Notes: generated by a model from the sequence alone, not told the origin. DNA of 32,584 bases from Gemmobacter nectariphilus (GCA_020721445.1 DYMU01000025.1:1-32584), one strand, 5' to 3'; numbered from the stretch's first letter, positions 24,126-32,418 are shown. Program-made: numbers and translations.

Positions 24126-24158
24126 AAAAACCCCGCCAACGCGACAGCGCAGGCGGGG
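24126..24158 (-). terminator. Rho-independent terminator of rpmB
   Basis: On the minus strand CCCCGCC and GGCGGGG arms enclose a 14-base loop with further internal pairing, followed by TTTTT. It lies 24 bases past the rpmB stop and separates it from the copper-related genes. Confidence 0.82.
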
Positions 24159-24181
24159 CAAGCATCAACATCAGCAAACAC

Positions 24182-24469
24182 TCAGACGGCGGTCTGCGCC
24201 TTTGCAATGTCTTTCTTGATCTTCAGCGCCGTGCTGGACAGTTCCACATCCTTGGCCTTGGCAAGGAAAGCGTCCAGTCCACCCCGGTGATCCACAGTCC
24301 GCAAGGCCGCAGCCGAAACCCGCAGCTTGAACGACTGGCCCAGAACGTCCGACATCATGGTAACGTCATTCAGATTGGGCAAGAACCGGCGACGCGACTT
24401 GTTGTTCGCGTGGCTGATCGTGTTGCCGGTCATCGGGCCCTTGCCCGTCAGTTCGCAAACGCGCGACAT
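24182..24469 (-). CDS. rpmB: 50S ribosomal protein L28
   Basis: A 95-residue L28, the longer form usual in alphaproteobacteria. [33 protein letters not shown] is a textbook N-terminus, with a cysteine retained at position 5. The middle [22 protein letters not shown] matches the 50S-binding core. AAGGA precedes the ATG at 24469. A good housekeeping promoter lies about 90 bases upstream and a strong terminator follows, so it is probably transcribed alone. Unlike many bacteria it is not paired with rpmG here. Confidence 0.97.
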   Translation of the reverse strand: MSRVCELTGKGPMTGNTISHANNKSRRRFLPNLNDVTMMSDVLGQSFKLRVSAAALRTVDHRGGLDAFLAKAKDVELSSTALKIKKDIAKAQTAV

Positions 24470-24555
24470 GGTCGTGATCCTTCGAGTCAACGCCCTCACG
24501 GCGTGGGTGACAAAACAACAGGGCCCACGCAAGCGCGGCCCCAATTCGATGCCCG

Positions 24556-24584
24556 CTGTTACGCGCGATTGCCGCCCTCGTCAA
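24556..24584 (-). promoter_or_regulatory. Candidate rpmB promoter
   Basis: On the minus strand TTGACG (24584-24579) and TAACAG (24561-24556) are 17 bases apart, close to the sigma-70 consensus. Transcription would start about 80 bases before the rpmB ATG. Confidence 0.6.
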
Positions 24585-24611
24585 GCGATTCACCCAAATC
24601 CCACGGCAGAA

Positions 24612-24735
24612 AGGGGCGCTGCCCCTCGGCGCGTGCCGCGCCTCACCCCGGAGTATTTTCAAAGCAGCAAATCAGGGGCGCGGCCTGCGCTTGCTGCTTG
24701 GACAAATACTCCCGCCGGAGGCAAACGGCCTCGGC
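24612..24735. repeat. Diverged dispersed elements in inverted orientation
   Basis: GGAGTATTT (24650-24658) with AGCAGCAA (24663-24670) faces TTGCTGCT (24691-24698) with AAATACTCC (24704-24712). These are inverted copies of the GTATTT part of the dispersed element. GC-rich hairpins lie outside on both sides (GGGGC-GCT-GCCCC on the left). Confidence 0.7.
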
Positions 24736-24761
24736 GGTTGGCCGCAGGCCAGAGCCGAGAG

Positions 24762-24785
24762 AAAAAACAATGCGGCGCAGCCGCA
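24762..24785 (-). terminator. Rho-independent terminator of hrpB
   Basis: On the minus strand TGCGGC-TGC-GCCGCA is followed by TTGTTTTTT. It lies 9 bases past the hrpB stop. Confidence 0.85.
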
Positions 24786-24794
24786 CCTTTGCCT

Positions 24795-27206
24795 TCAGGT
24801 TCCGCGCGGCTTGGCGCGCAGGGTGGGGTCGGCGGTGGTGGGGTCTTCGGGCCAGGGGTGGCGCGGGTATTGGCCGCGCATGTCGCGGCGCACCTCGGCA
24901 TAGCTGTTGGCCCAGAACCCCGGCAGGTCCAGCGTCACCTGCACCGGGCGCTGCGCCGGCGACAAAAGGGTGATGCGCAGCGGCAGGTGCTGCGCGCCCA
25001 CGGTGGGGTGGCGGGTGACACCGAACATCTCTTGCAGGCGCACCTCGATGGCCGGGTGGTCACCGTCATAGTCGATGGCGATCTTGCGGCCCAGCGGCGT
25101 TTCATAGCTGGCCGGCACGCGGGCGTCGGTCTGCGCCATGCGGTCCCAGCCGATCAGGGTTTTCAACGGCTCGGTCAGGTCCAGTGCGCGCAGGTCGACT
25201 TCGGTCTTGCGCCCGGCAAGATGCGGCAAAAGCCAGTCTTCGGCCTGCGCCAGAAGGGCGTCGTCCTCGACCCCGGGCCAATCGTCGCCCCGCGCAAGGC
25301 GCAGGCGGGCGCGCAGGCGGCGGGCAGAGGCGCTCCACGGCAGGCCGATCTGGCGCAGGCCGTCAAGGGCGGCGCGGGCCATCGCCTCGGGCGGGGCGTC
25401 AGGCCAGGGGCGTTCGGCCAGGGTCAGGGCGCCCAGGCGCTCTTCACGCCGGGCGATCACCCGTCCATCGCGGCGCGACCAGTCGCAGACCTCGCGCCAG
25501 GTGATCTGATCGGCGAACAGTGCGCGCACCTCGGCCTCGGTCAGGCTGGCGGCTTGCCGGATCTGCGCCTCACGCGGGTCACCGTCCAGATCGGTCGCCA
25601 CGATCAGCCGCGCCTGCGCCAGCGGCGGGCCAGCGGCCATCGCCGCGCCCTTGCCACCCGACAGCACCCAGCGCGGCGCATCGCCCTTGCGGCGTAGGCC
25701 GATGCGGTCGGGATAGGCCAGCGCCGCCATCTGGGCCGGCGACAGGCCGGGGATTTGCGCCTGTGTCACCACGCGGGCCAGACGGCGGGCCTCGTCGCGG
25801 ATACGGTCAATCGTGGGGCGGTGGGCGTCGGCGGGCGGTATGTCGATCGCCTTCAGCCGCGCCAGCAGATCGGGGCCTGCACCACGCAACGGGTCGCGTT
25901 CGGCCAGCAAAGCCGCCAAGGGCGCGGCCTTGGGCCCGGCGATCACCAGCATATGCGCCAGACGCGGGTGCAGCGGCAGCGCGGCCAGCGCGCGGCCATG
26001 GGCGGTGATGTGGCCTTTGTCATCCAACGCCCCAAGGCCGTGCAGCAGGCTTCTCGCCTCGGCCAGCATCCCCGGATGCGGCGGGGTCAGGAACGGCAGG
26101 TCGGCCGCGCCCCACAGCGCCAGATCCAGCGCCAAGAGCGTCAGGTCGGCGGCCTCGATCTCGGCGGGCGGAAAGGTGGCCAGCCCCCCCTCTTCGCCGC
26201 GCGTCCACAGCCGGTAGCACACCCCCGGGGCCACCCGCCCTGCCCTGCCGCGGCGCTGTTCGGCCTCGGCCTTGGTCACCCGATCGGTCACCAGCCGCGA
26301 CATGCCCGAGGCCGCATCGAACCGGGCGCGCCGTGCCCGCCCGCCATCGACCACCACCCGCACGCCCGGAATGGTCAGCGAGGTTTCGGCAATCGACGTG
26401 GCCAGCACCAGCTTGCGCCCCGGCGCGGGGGCAAGGGCGGCTGCTTGGGCGGCAAAATCCATCGCGCCGAACAGCGGGCGAATGGTCACGCCGGGCAGGC
26501 CCGACAGCAACCCCTCGACACGCCGGATCTCGCCCTCGCCGGGCAGAAAGGCCAGCACATCGCCCTCGGGCACCTCGTCCAGCGCTTGGCGGATCAGCGC
26601 GGCCACCGCGGCCTCATGGCGCTGTGACGCATCGGGCGGGCGGGCCAGCCAGCGGGTTTCCACCGCAAAGGCGCGGCCTTGCGAGGTGATCAGCGGCGCA
26701 TCCCCCATCAGAGCGGCCACCGGACCTGCATCCAGCGTGGCCGACATCACCAGCAGTTGCAGGTCGGGCCGCAGGGCGCCGCGGATTTCCAGCGCCAGGG
26801 CAAGGCCAAGGTCGGCCTGCAATGAGCGTTCGTGAAACTCGTCAAAGATCACCAGCCCGACGCCGGGCAGATCGGCATCCGACTGGATCATCCGGGTCAG
26901 GATGCCTTCGGTCACCACCTCGATCCGTGTGAGGGCGCTGACCTTCGCCTCGCCCCGGATGCGGTAGCCAACGGTCTGGCCAAGGCTTTCGCCCAGCGTG
27001 TCGGCCATGCGGGCGGCGGCGGCGCGGGCGGCAAGGCGGCGCGGTTCCAGCATCAGGATGCGGCCGGTGACCTGCGACAACAACGCCAGCGGCACGCGGG
27101 TGGTCTTGCCCGCGCCGGGCGGCGCTTGCAGCACCGCCTGACCCTGTGCCGCAAGGGCAGCGCACAGGGCGGGCAGACTGTCGTCTATGGGAAGCGGATC
27201 GGCCAT
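24795..27206 (-). CDS. hrpB: ATP-dependent helicase HrpB
   Basis: An 803-residue DEAH/RHA-type helicase of the HrpB family. APPGAGKTT (28-36) is motif I, DEFHERS (122-128) motif II with H at the fourth position, MSATLDAGP motif III, and EQRRGRAGRV motif VI in the second RecA-like domain. The C-terminal half, with the long HrpB-specific region ending ITLLSPAQRPVQVTLDLPGFW and YPRHPWPEDP, is complete. HrpB is thought to act on RNA, but its role is poorly defined. The ATG at 27206 gives the family start even though no strong ribosome-binding site is visible. A terminator follows directly. Confidence 0.95.
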   Translation of the reverse strand: MADPLPIDDSLPALCAALAAQGQAVLQAPPGAGKTTRVPLALLSQVTGRILMLEPRRLAARAAAARMADTLGESLGQTVGYRIRGEAKVSALTRIEVVTEGILTRMIQSDADLPGVGLVIFDEFHERSLQADLGLALALEIRGALRPDLQLLVMSATLDAGPVAALMGDAPLITSQGRAFAVETRWLARPPDASQRHEAAVAALIRQALDEVPEGDVLAFLPGEGEIRRVEGLLSGLPGVTIRPLFGAMDFAAQAAALAPAPGRKLVLATSIAETSLTIPGVRVVVDGGRARRARFDAASGMSRLVTDRVTKAEAEQRRGRAGRVAPGVCYRLWTRGEEGGLATFPPAEIEAADLTLLALDLALWGAADLPFLTPPHPGMLAEARSLLHGLGALDDKGHITAHGRALAALPLHPRLAHMLVIAGPKAAPLAALLAERDPLRGAGPDLLARLKAIDIPPADAHRPTIDRIRDEARRLARVVTQAQIPGLSPAQMAALAYPDRIGLRRKGDAPRWVLSGGKGAAMAAGPPLAQARLIVATDLDGDPREAQIRQAASLTEAEVRALFADQITWREVCDWSRRDGRVIARREERLGALTLAERPWPDAPPEAMARAALDGLRQIGLPWSASARRLRARLRLARGDDWPGVEDDALLAQAEDWLLPHLAGRKTEVDLRALDLTEPLKTLIGWDRMAQTDARVPASYETPLGRKIAIDYDGDHPAIEVRLQEMFGVTRHPTVGAQHLPLRITLLSPAQRPVQVTLDLPGFWANSYAEVRRDMRGQYPRHPWPEDPTTADPTLRAKPRGT

Positions 27207-27308
27207 GCCGCCCGGGTTAGGGCCAAGGCAACCGTCGTGCAAGGGGGCCGCCGTGGTGCAACAGGGCCACGCCGGGCGCGGCCCCTTGCGCCACAGGGAT
27301 GGCGCCCC

Positions 27309-28040
27309 TTAGTCTCGGGTCATGCGCGCGGGGCCAAACGGGCTGTCCATCGTCAACTCGCGTGGGCGCAGGGTGGTGGCGTCCACCGCATCATAGATCA
27401 CGGTGAACGGGAATTTCCGGCGCTTTTTCACCTCTTTCGGCGGATAGCCCGCCACCCGGTGATAGACCCCATCGCAGGTCACGGCCCCATCGCCACCGCG
27501 ACCGGGAGTCAGCGTGACGTGGCTGAGGCGGTGACCATCAAACAACCGCAGTTTCAGGTCACAGATCTGATCGACGGGTGTGTCGCGCAGCAAGGCATAA
27601 AGGCCGGTCAAGGTGTCCACGGTGCCGATCATATCGTCGGGCGCAATGCTGGGGGCCTCGGGGTCTGGCATGCCGAAAAACTGCACGACCCGGGGCGTCG
27701 CCCCGTCATAGGCGATTTCGGCCCCGCGTCCTTCGTGCTCACCCTGCCCTTTCGACACATAGCTTCTGGGTTGCAAGGCACGGCCTTTTGCAACCCCCTC
27801 AACCTTGCTGTCCATGGTAAACGACTTCAGCACGGCACCCAGCCCGGCGGTGGCGGCTTGCGAGGTCACGCTGTAGCGTTTGCCGTTCAGGCTGGCCTTG
27901 AAGCGGAAGGTGCCCGCCTTTATGCCGGCAACGGTGACCGTAAAACTTCCCGCATCCGTGGCGCTTTGGGCCCGGGCCATCGGGGCCGCGGCAAGCAGGG
28001 GCAAAACAACAAGACTCAGAACTGTCAACGCGCGGCGCAT
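27309..28040 (-). CDS. DUF3108 domain secreted protein
   Basis: A 243-residue protein with a Sec signal peptide (about residues 1-24, ending PMARAQS). The rest fits DUF3108, a beta-rich domain of unknown function found in periplasmic or outer-membrane-associated proteins. Seen are FTVTVAGIKAGTFRFKASLNGKRYSV, LKSFTMDSKVEGVA, YDGATPRVV, VDTLTGLYALLRD and the terminal RPRELTMDSPFGPARM. CAGGA lies before the ATG at 28040. It diverges from meaB with an 81-base gap. No partner is obvious. Confidence 0.87.
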   Translation of the reverse strand: MRRALTVLSLVVLPLLAAAPMARAQSATDAGSFTVTVAGIKAGTFRFKASLNGKRYSVTSQAATAGLGAVLKSFTMDSKVEGVAKGRALQPRSYVSKGQGEHEGRGAEIAYDGATPRVVQFFGMPDPEAPSIAPDDMIGTVDTLTGLYALLRDTPVDQICDLKLRLFDGHRLSHVTLTPGRGGDGAVTCDGVYHRVAGYPPKEVKKRRKFPFTVIYDAVDATTLRPRELTMDSPFGPARMTRD

Positions 28041-28121
28041 CGGGCATCCTGTCAGACTTGGACTGGCGAAGCTTGCCGGGATCGGGCAAGAAACACCACA
28101 ATAATGCAGACAGGTGACGCG

Positions 28122-29111
28122 ATGGTGACGGCGATGAATGTGCAAGAGCTGGCAACAGCGGTGATCGCGGGCGACCGCCGGGCGCTGGCGCGGGCCATCA
28201 CGCGGGTGGAAAGCGGGCGCGCCGATCACAGGGCGCAGGCGGTCGAGTTGGTGGCACTGGCGCGGGCCTCCGGGCGGCAGGCGTTGCGCATCGGGCTTTC
28301 GGGCACGCCGGGGGTGGGCAAATCCACCTTCATCGAAGCGTTTGGCATGATGCTGGTGGCGCAGGGCCTGCGGGTGGCGGTGCTGGCGGTGGACCCATCC
28401 TCGGCGCGGTCGGGGGGGTCAATTCTGGGCGACAAGACCCGGATGGAACGGCTGAGCCGAGAGCCGGAGGCCTTCATCCGCCCCTCGCCCAGCCAGGCGC
28501 AGATGGGTGGTGTCGCCCGCCGCACGCGCGAAGCCGTGGCGCTGTGCGAGGCGGCAGGATTTGACATCGTGCTGGTCGAAACCGTGGGCGTGGGCCAGTC
28601 CGAAACCGTGGTGGCCGAGATTTGCGATCTGTTCATCCTGCTCTTGGCCCCGGCGGGCGGCGATGAATTGCAAGGCGTCAAGCGCGGCATCATGGAAATG
28701 GCCGACCTGATCTTGGTGAACAAGGCCGATGGCGATCTGAAACCCGCCGCGCTGCGCACCATGGCCGATTATAGCGGTGCCCTGCGCCTGCTGCGCCGCC
28801 GCCCGCAAGACCCCGAGGGCTTTCCCAAGACGACCTGTGTCTCGGCCGTGCAGGAAACCGGGTTGCAAAGCGCATGGGAGGAAATGCAGTCGCTTGCCGC
28901 ATGGCGTCGCAACCATGGCCATTGGGACAGTCGCCGGGCACAGCAGGCCCGCCACTGGTTTGGCGAAGAGGTGCGCCAAGGCCTGCTGTCGGTGCTGGAC
29001 CGTGAACCTGCCCGCGGCTTGATGGCCGCCCTTGGCGCGCGGGTCGCGGCGGGCGAGGTGTCGCCCGAGGCGGCAGCTTTGCAGATGCTGTCGCTTTTGG
29101 GCCGGGACTGA
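28122..29111 (+). CDS. meaB: Methylmalonyl-CoA mutase-associated GTPase MeaB
   Basis: A 329-residue G3E-type P-loop GTPase. GTPGVGKST (61-69) is the P-loop, LAVDPSSARSGGSILGDKTRM is the switch region, ETVGVGQSE is the base-2 region typical of MeaB/ArgK, and NKAD is the specificity motif. It protects adenosylcobalamin-dependent methylmalonyl-CoA mutase from inactivation and gates cofactor loading. The mutase is not in the window, which is common because the genes are often apart. Three in-frame ATG codons are possible; 28122 was chosen because AGGTG lies eight bases upstream. It diverges from the DUF3108 gene. Confidence 0.93.
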   Translation: MVTAMNVQELATAVIAGDRRALARAITRVESGRADHRAQAVELVALARASGRQALRIGLSGTPGVGKSTFIEAFGMMLVAQGLRVAVLAVDPSSARSGGSILGDKTRMERLSREPEAFIRPSPSQAQMGGVARRTREAVALCEAAGFDIVLVETVGVGQSETVVAEICDLFILLLAPAGGDELQGVKRGIMEMADLILVNKADGDLKPAALRTMADYSGALRLLRRRPQDPEGFPKTTCVSAVQETGLQSAWEEMQSLAAWRRNHGHWDSRRAQQARHWFGEEVRQGLLSVLDREPARGLMAALGARVAAGEVSPEAAALQMLSLLGRD

Positions 29112-29238
29112 TACGGCGCGAATGGCAGGGCTGACGCAACTGCCCCTGATGGCCCACGCCCCAGAGCGGCCAAAACAAGGCACTTTTTCAGGGCTTCGCC
29201 CGTGCGCCCGAAACTGCCATGCACAAAACGCATATCAG

Positions 29239-29284
29239 CAATGGCCACCTGTCCATTGTGCAGGTGCAGCAATTGACCCATGTT
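29239..29284 (+). promoter_or_regulatory. Candidate promoter with two nested inverted repeats
   Basis: CAATGG (29239-29244) pairs with CCATTG (29253-29258), and CACCTG (29246-29251) pairs with CAGGTG (29261-29266). The two palindromes interlock. A weak -35/-10 pair, TTGTGC (29256-29261) and CATGTT (29279-29284), overlaps the right arms. It would drive the DUF1127 gene. Confidence 0.35.
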
Positions 29285-29349
29285 AGCGATAACGAAAAGG
29301 GTGGATCCGCTGCCCCGACCTGTTCGATGACAAGAAAGAAGAGACGATC

Positions 29350-29565
29350 ATGACACTTTCGAACACGCAAACGATTGCTGGCCTGCCGGTCAGCGGCTGG
29401 CTGGGCGGTGTTCTGGCCCGCTGGACCTTGGCCCGCGAACGTCGCGCGGTCTATCTGAAAACCCGGAACGAATTGTCGGCCATGTCCGACCGCGATCTGG
29501 CCGACATCAACCTGTGCCGGTTGCAGATCGAAGATATCGCGCGCCAAGCGGCTTACGGCAAATGA
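29350..29565 (+). CDS. DUF1127 domain mini-protein
   Basis: A 71-residue protein. The C-terminal half, RNELSAMSDRDLADINLCRLQIEDIARQAA, is the DUF1127 motif, an arginine- and acid-rich helix pair. The N-terminal half has a hydrophobic helix with GLPVSGWLGGVLARWTLARERR. DUF1127 proteins are common in alphaproteobacteria and have been linked to stress responses and to small-RNA and phosphate regulation, but no biochemical role is certain here. AAGAGA precedes the ATG. A strong terminator follows 50 bases later, so it is transcribed alone from a region with interlocking inverted repeats. Confidence 0.85.
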   Translation: MTLSNTQTIAGLPVSGWLGGVLARWTLARERRAVYLKTRNELSAMSDRDLADINLCRLQIEDIARQAAYGK

Positions 29566-29615
29566 CACAGGCTTGCCTTGCGGCGCTTTCTCCTCCCTGC
29601 GCTGACAGGTTCTGC

Positions 29616-29647
29616 GGCGATCCGGTCCTCCCCCGGGTCGCCGTTTT
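29616..29647 (+). terminator. Rho-independent terminator of the DUF1127 gene
   Basis: GGCGATCCGG pairs with CCGGGTCGCC, including one G-T pair, around a short C-rich loop, and TTTT follows. It is 50 bases past the stop. Confidence 0.75.
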
Positions 29648-29842
29648 CATGCCCGCTGTTTAGGCTGGCACACCGCGTGAAGCCGGGGGCGTTTCGCCCG
29701 GTCCGGCCCGCCTTACCGAAGCCGCAACAGATGAAGCCACGCCGGGCCTGCTGATCCCGGGGCTGGGTGGCGGATGGGGTGCACACGGCGCCTTTGCCGA
29801 CGACCAAGGTCGCAAACACAGGCCAAAGCGAGAGACGAAGGC

Positions 29843-30769
29843 TTATTTGCCCAGACACCAGCGCATGATCGCCTTTTGCGCGTGCAGGCGGTTTTCGGCC
29901 TCGTCAAAGATCACCGAATGCGGGCCGTCCATCACGGCACTGGTGGCCTCGTCGTTGCGATGCGCGGGCAGGCAATGCATGAACAGGCTGTCGGGCTTGG
30001 CCCGCGCCATCAGCGCCTCGTTCACCTGATAGCCGCGCAACTGGTTGTGGCGGCGTTCCTTGGCGGACTCGGGATCATGCATGCTGACCCAGGTGTCGGT
30101 CACCACCAGATCGGCCCCGACCACGGCAAGGTTCGGGTCACGCTCGATCTGCACGTCCGAGCCTTTGGACCGCGCGAACTGCACGAACTTTTCTTCCGGG
30201 TCCAGCGTTTCGGGCCCGGTGAAGGTAAAGTCGAAACCGAACTGCCCGGCGGCGTGCAGGAACGAGCCGCAGACATTGTTGCCATCGCCCGCCCAAACCA
30301 CCTTGCGGCCCGCGATCGGACCGCGGTGTTCTTCATAGGTCATCACATCGGCCATGATCTGGCACGGATGGGTGCGGTTGGTCAGCCCGTTGATCACCGG
30401 CACCGTGGCATGCTCGGCCATTTCCAGCAGCGTCGCCTCTTCGAATGTGCGGATCATGATCAGATCGACATAGCGCGACAGCACGCGGGCAGTGTCGGCG
30501 ATGGTCTCGCCATGGCCCAACTGCATCTCCTTGCCCGACAGCACCATGGTCTGCCCGCCCATCTGCCGCACGCCGACGTCAAACGACACCCGGGTGCGGG
30601 TCGAGGGTTTTTCGAAGATCAGCGCCACCATATGGCCCGCCAGCGGCTGGTCATCATCGGGCGCGCCCTTGGGGCGGCCGCCCCGGGCAGATTTCATCGC
30701 ATGGGCCGAGTTGATCATCACCCGCAGGTCGGTAGCGTTGGTCTTGTGGATATCGAGGAAGTGTTTCAT
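29843..30769 (-). CDS. argF: Ornithine carbamoyltransferase
   Basis: A 308-residue complete OTCase that makes citrulline from ornithine and carbamoyl phosphate in arginine biosynthesis. STRTR (56-60) binds carbamoyl phosphate, HPCQ (134-137) follows, and MHCLPAHR (264-271) contains the ornithine-site cysteine. The SMHDPES segment is the flexible ornithine-binding (SMG-like) loop. Length is normal. argD lies upstream on the same strand, separated by 81 bases that hold a dispersed hairpin element, so the two are probably one arginine operon with a structured spacer. No ArgR-type operator was recognised. Confidence 0.96.
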   Translation of the reverse strand: MKHFLDIHKTNATDLRVMINSAHAMKSARGGRPKGAPDDDQPLAGHMVALIFEKPSTRTRVSFDVGVRQMGGQTMVLSGKEMQLGHGETIADTARVLSRYVDLIMIRTFEEATLLEMAEHATVPVINGLTNRTHPCQIMADVMTYEEHRGPIAGRKVVWAGDGNNVCGSFLHAAGQFGFDFTFTGPETLDPEEKFVQFARSKGSDVQIERDPNLAVVGADLVVTDTWVSMHDPESAKERRHNQLRGYQVNEALMARAKPDSLFMHCLPAHRNDEATSAVMDGPHSVIFDEAENRLHAQKAIMRWCLGK

Positions 30770-30792
30770 TTCATATCATCGGTTTGGCGGAG

Positions 30793-30843
30793 ATCCCGGG
30801 GGCGCTGCCCCCGGACCCCCGGGATATTTGGAGAAAGAGAAAG
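30793..30843 (+). repeat. Dispersed hairpin element, copy D
   Basis: CCGGGGGC-GCT-GCCCCCGG is followed by ACCCCCGGG, ATATTTG and GAGAAAGAGAAAG, a slightly diverged form of the same element. It sits between argD and argF inside their likely shared transcript. Confidence 0.82.
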
Positions 30844-30850
30844 CCGGCTG

Positions 30851-32044
30851 TCAGGGTCGGAGGGCGGCCTGCGCGCCCTCGAGATCGCTGGCGACGGCAT
30901 CGAGGCGGGACAGGGCCTCGGTGATGTCGTCATCGGGGATGTTGAGCGCGGGCAGCAGCCGCAACACGTTGTCGGCGGCGGCGACGGTCAGGACGTGGCG
31001 GCTGTAGCCGGCCTTGACCACATCGGTATTCGGGACCACGCATTTCAGGCCCAGCATCAGGCCGGTGCCACGCACGGCCTGAAACACCGACGGGTGGCTG
31101 GCGACCAGACCTTCAAGGCCCTGACGAAAGCGCGCGGCCTTGGCCGACACCGCGTCAAGAAAGTCGGGGTCTGCGATCAGTTCGGTAACCTTTGCGCCGA
31201 CCGCACATGCCAAGGGGTTGCCGCCGTAGGTGGACCCATGCGTGCCTGCCGTCATGCCCGACGCCGCATCTTCGGTGGCCAGCACCGCGCCCAGCGGAAA
31301 GCCGCCGCCAATGCCTTTGGCGACCATCATGATATCGGGCGTGACGCCGGCCCATTCATGTGCAAACAGCTTGCCGCTGCGCCCCATGCCGCACTGCACC
31401 TCGTCAAAAATCAGCAGGGTGCCGGTCGCGGAACACAGGTCGCGCAGGCCCTTGAGGCATTGGTCGGGCACCTGCCGAATGCCGCCTTCGCCCTGAATTG
31501 GCTCGATGATCACGGCGCAGGTCTGGTCGGTGATGGCGGCGCGGATCGCGTCATGGTCGGCCCAGGCCAGATGGGTGAAGCCGGGCATCAGCGGGCCGAA
31601 GCCCTTGACCATCTTTTCCGAACCGGCGGCGGCGATGGCCCCGGTCGAGCGGCCGTGGAACGCGCCTTCAAAGGTGATGATCTGGGTGCGGTGCGGGGCA
31701 CCTTTGTCATTGTGGTATTTGCGCGCCATCTTGATCGCCAGCTCGGCCGCCTCGGTGCCCGAATTGGTGAAGAACACCGTGTCGGCAAAGGTGAGGTCCA
31801 CCAGCATTTCGGCCAGCCGGTCCTGTTCGGGGATGCGGTAGATGTTGGACACGTGCCACAGTTTTTGCGCCTGATCGGTTAGGGTTTGCACCAGCGCCGG
31901 ATGGGCATGGCCCAGCGCATTGACCGCGATGCCGGCGCCCAGATCAAGGTATCGGCTGCCATCTTCGGCGACAAGCCAACTGCCTTCGCCACGAACGAAG
32001 GCCAAGGGTGCGCGGTTGTAGGTCGGCAGAACGGCGGAAATCAT
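30851..32044 (-). CDS. argD: Acetylornithine aminotransferase
   Basis: A 397-residue class III PLP aminotransferase. YLDLGAGIAVNALGHAHP is the family N-terminus, TNSGTEAAELAIKMAR binds the cofactor phosphate, FDEVQCGMGRSG contains the PLP-contacting Asp214, and Lys243 in VAKGIGGGFPLGA is the Schiff-base lysine. It converts N-acetylglutamate semialdehyde to N-acetylornithine, the fourth step of arginine synthesis, and may also act in lysine synthesis. AGGG precedes the ATG at 32044. argF follows. Upstream of its ribosome-binding site lies a threefold 15-bp tandem repeat. The neighbour gcrA is divergent. Confidence 0.95.
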   Translation of the reverse strand: MISAVLPTYNRAPLAFVRGEGSWLVAEDGSRYLDLGAGIAVNALGHAHPALVQTLTDQAQKLWHVSNIYRIPEQDRLAEMLVDLTFADTVFFTNSGTEAAELAIKMARKYHNDKGAPHRTQIITFEGAFHGRSTGAIAAAGSEKMVKGFGPLMPGFTHLAWADHDAIRAAITDQTCAVIIEPIQGEGGIRQVPDQCLKGLRDLCSATGTLLIFDEVQCGMGRSGKLFAHEWAGVTPDIMMVAKGIGGGFPLGAVLATEDAASGMTAGTHGSTYGGNPLACAVGAKVTELIADPDFLDAVSAKAARFRQGLEGLVASHPSVFQAVRGTGLMLGLKCVVPNTDVVKAGYSRHVLTVAAADNVLRLLPALNIPDDDITEALSRLDAVASDLEGAQAALRP

Positions 32045-32059
32045 GGTCGATGCCCTTTC

Positions 32060-32104
32060 GGATCAAGGCGGGTCAGATCAAGGCGGGTCGGATCAAGGCG
32101 GGGA
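32060..32104. repeat. 15 bp tandem repeat, three units, upstream of argD
   Basis: GGATCAAGGCGGGTC (32060-32074), AGATCAAGGCGGGTC (32075-32089) and GGATCAAGGCGGGGA (32090-32104) lie head to tail. They start 16 bases before the argD ATG and would form most of its leader or promoter spacer. Confidence 0.92.
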
Positions 32105-32339
32105 CGGGACGGAAAACGAAGCCGAAACCGGGCGCTTTGCAAGCCCAAGCCGTAGCGGTTGGCCGCGGGATGTGTCAATGCGGGGAATGGACCTGTGCGC
32201 CGGGCCAAGCGAAAGCTGTCGCCTTAGCGGCGTCGGCTACGTCGGTTCTGGGCTAGAAAATTGCTCATTGGCAGGGCATAGGCGACATTGCGGCGGCTGT
32301 AAACCGGAAACCGCAAGCCAGTTATCGCGCAAGCGCGGC

Positions 32340-32368
32340 TTGATCTTCCGGCCTGCGCCCTGTATCCC
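32340..32368 (+). promoter_or_regulatory. Candidate gcrA promoter
   Basis: TTGATC (32340-32345) and TATCCC (32363-32368) are 17 bases apart, about 50 bases before the gcrA ATG. It is a fair match to a housekeeping promoter. Confidence 0.45.
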
Positions 32369-32418
32369 ATGCCGTCGCGGGTCAAATCCGCTCATCAGCC
32401 GATTTTGCGGAGAACGCC

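Larger units (their letters stand above)
24470..24794. other. 325-base gap, rpmB leader and repeat cluster
   Basis: The gap holds the rpmB leader, its candidate promoter, a diverged pair of dispersed elements facing each other, and the hrpB terminator. The leader between promoter and ATG contains a short hairpin, ACGCC...GGCGT. I see no coding frame worth calling. Confidence 0.7.
32045..32418. other. 374-base divergent region between argD and gcrA
   Basis: It holds a threefold tandem repeat next to argD and a candidate promoter for gcrA. I saw no GAnTC methylation site, no ArgR-like palindrome and no CtrA half-site pair. No coding frame or RNA gene was recognised in the remainder. Confidence 0.6.

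Noticed and set aside
29774-31882. 702-residue plus-strand frame opposite argF and argD
   Set aside because: It spans two certain genes and the repeat spacer between them, and has no domain motif.
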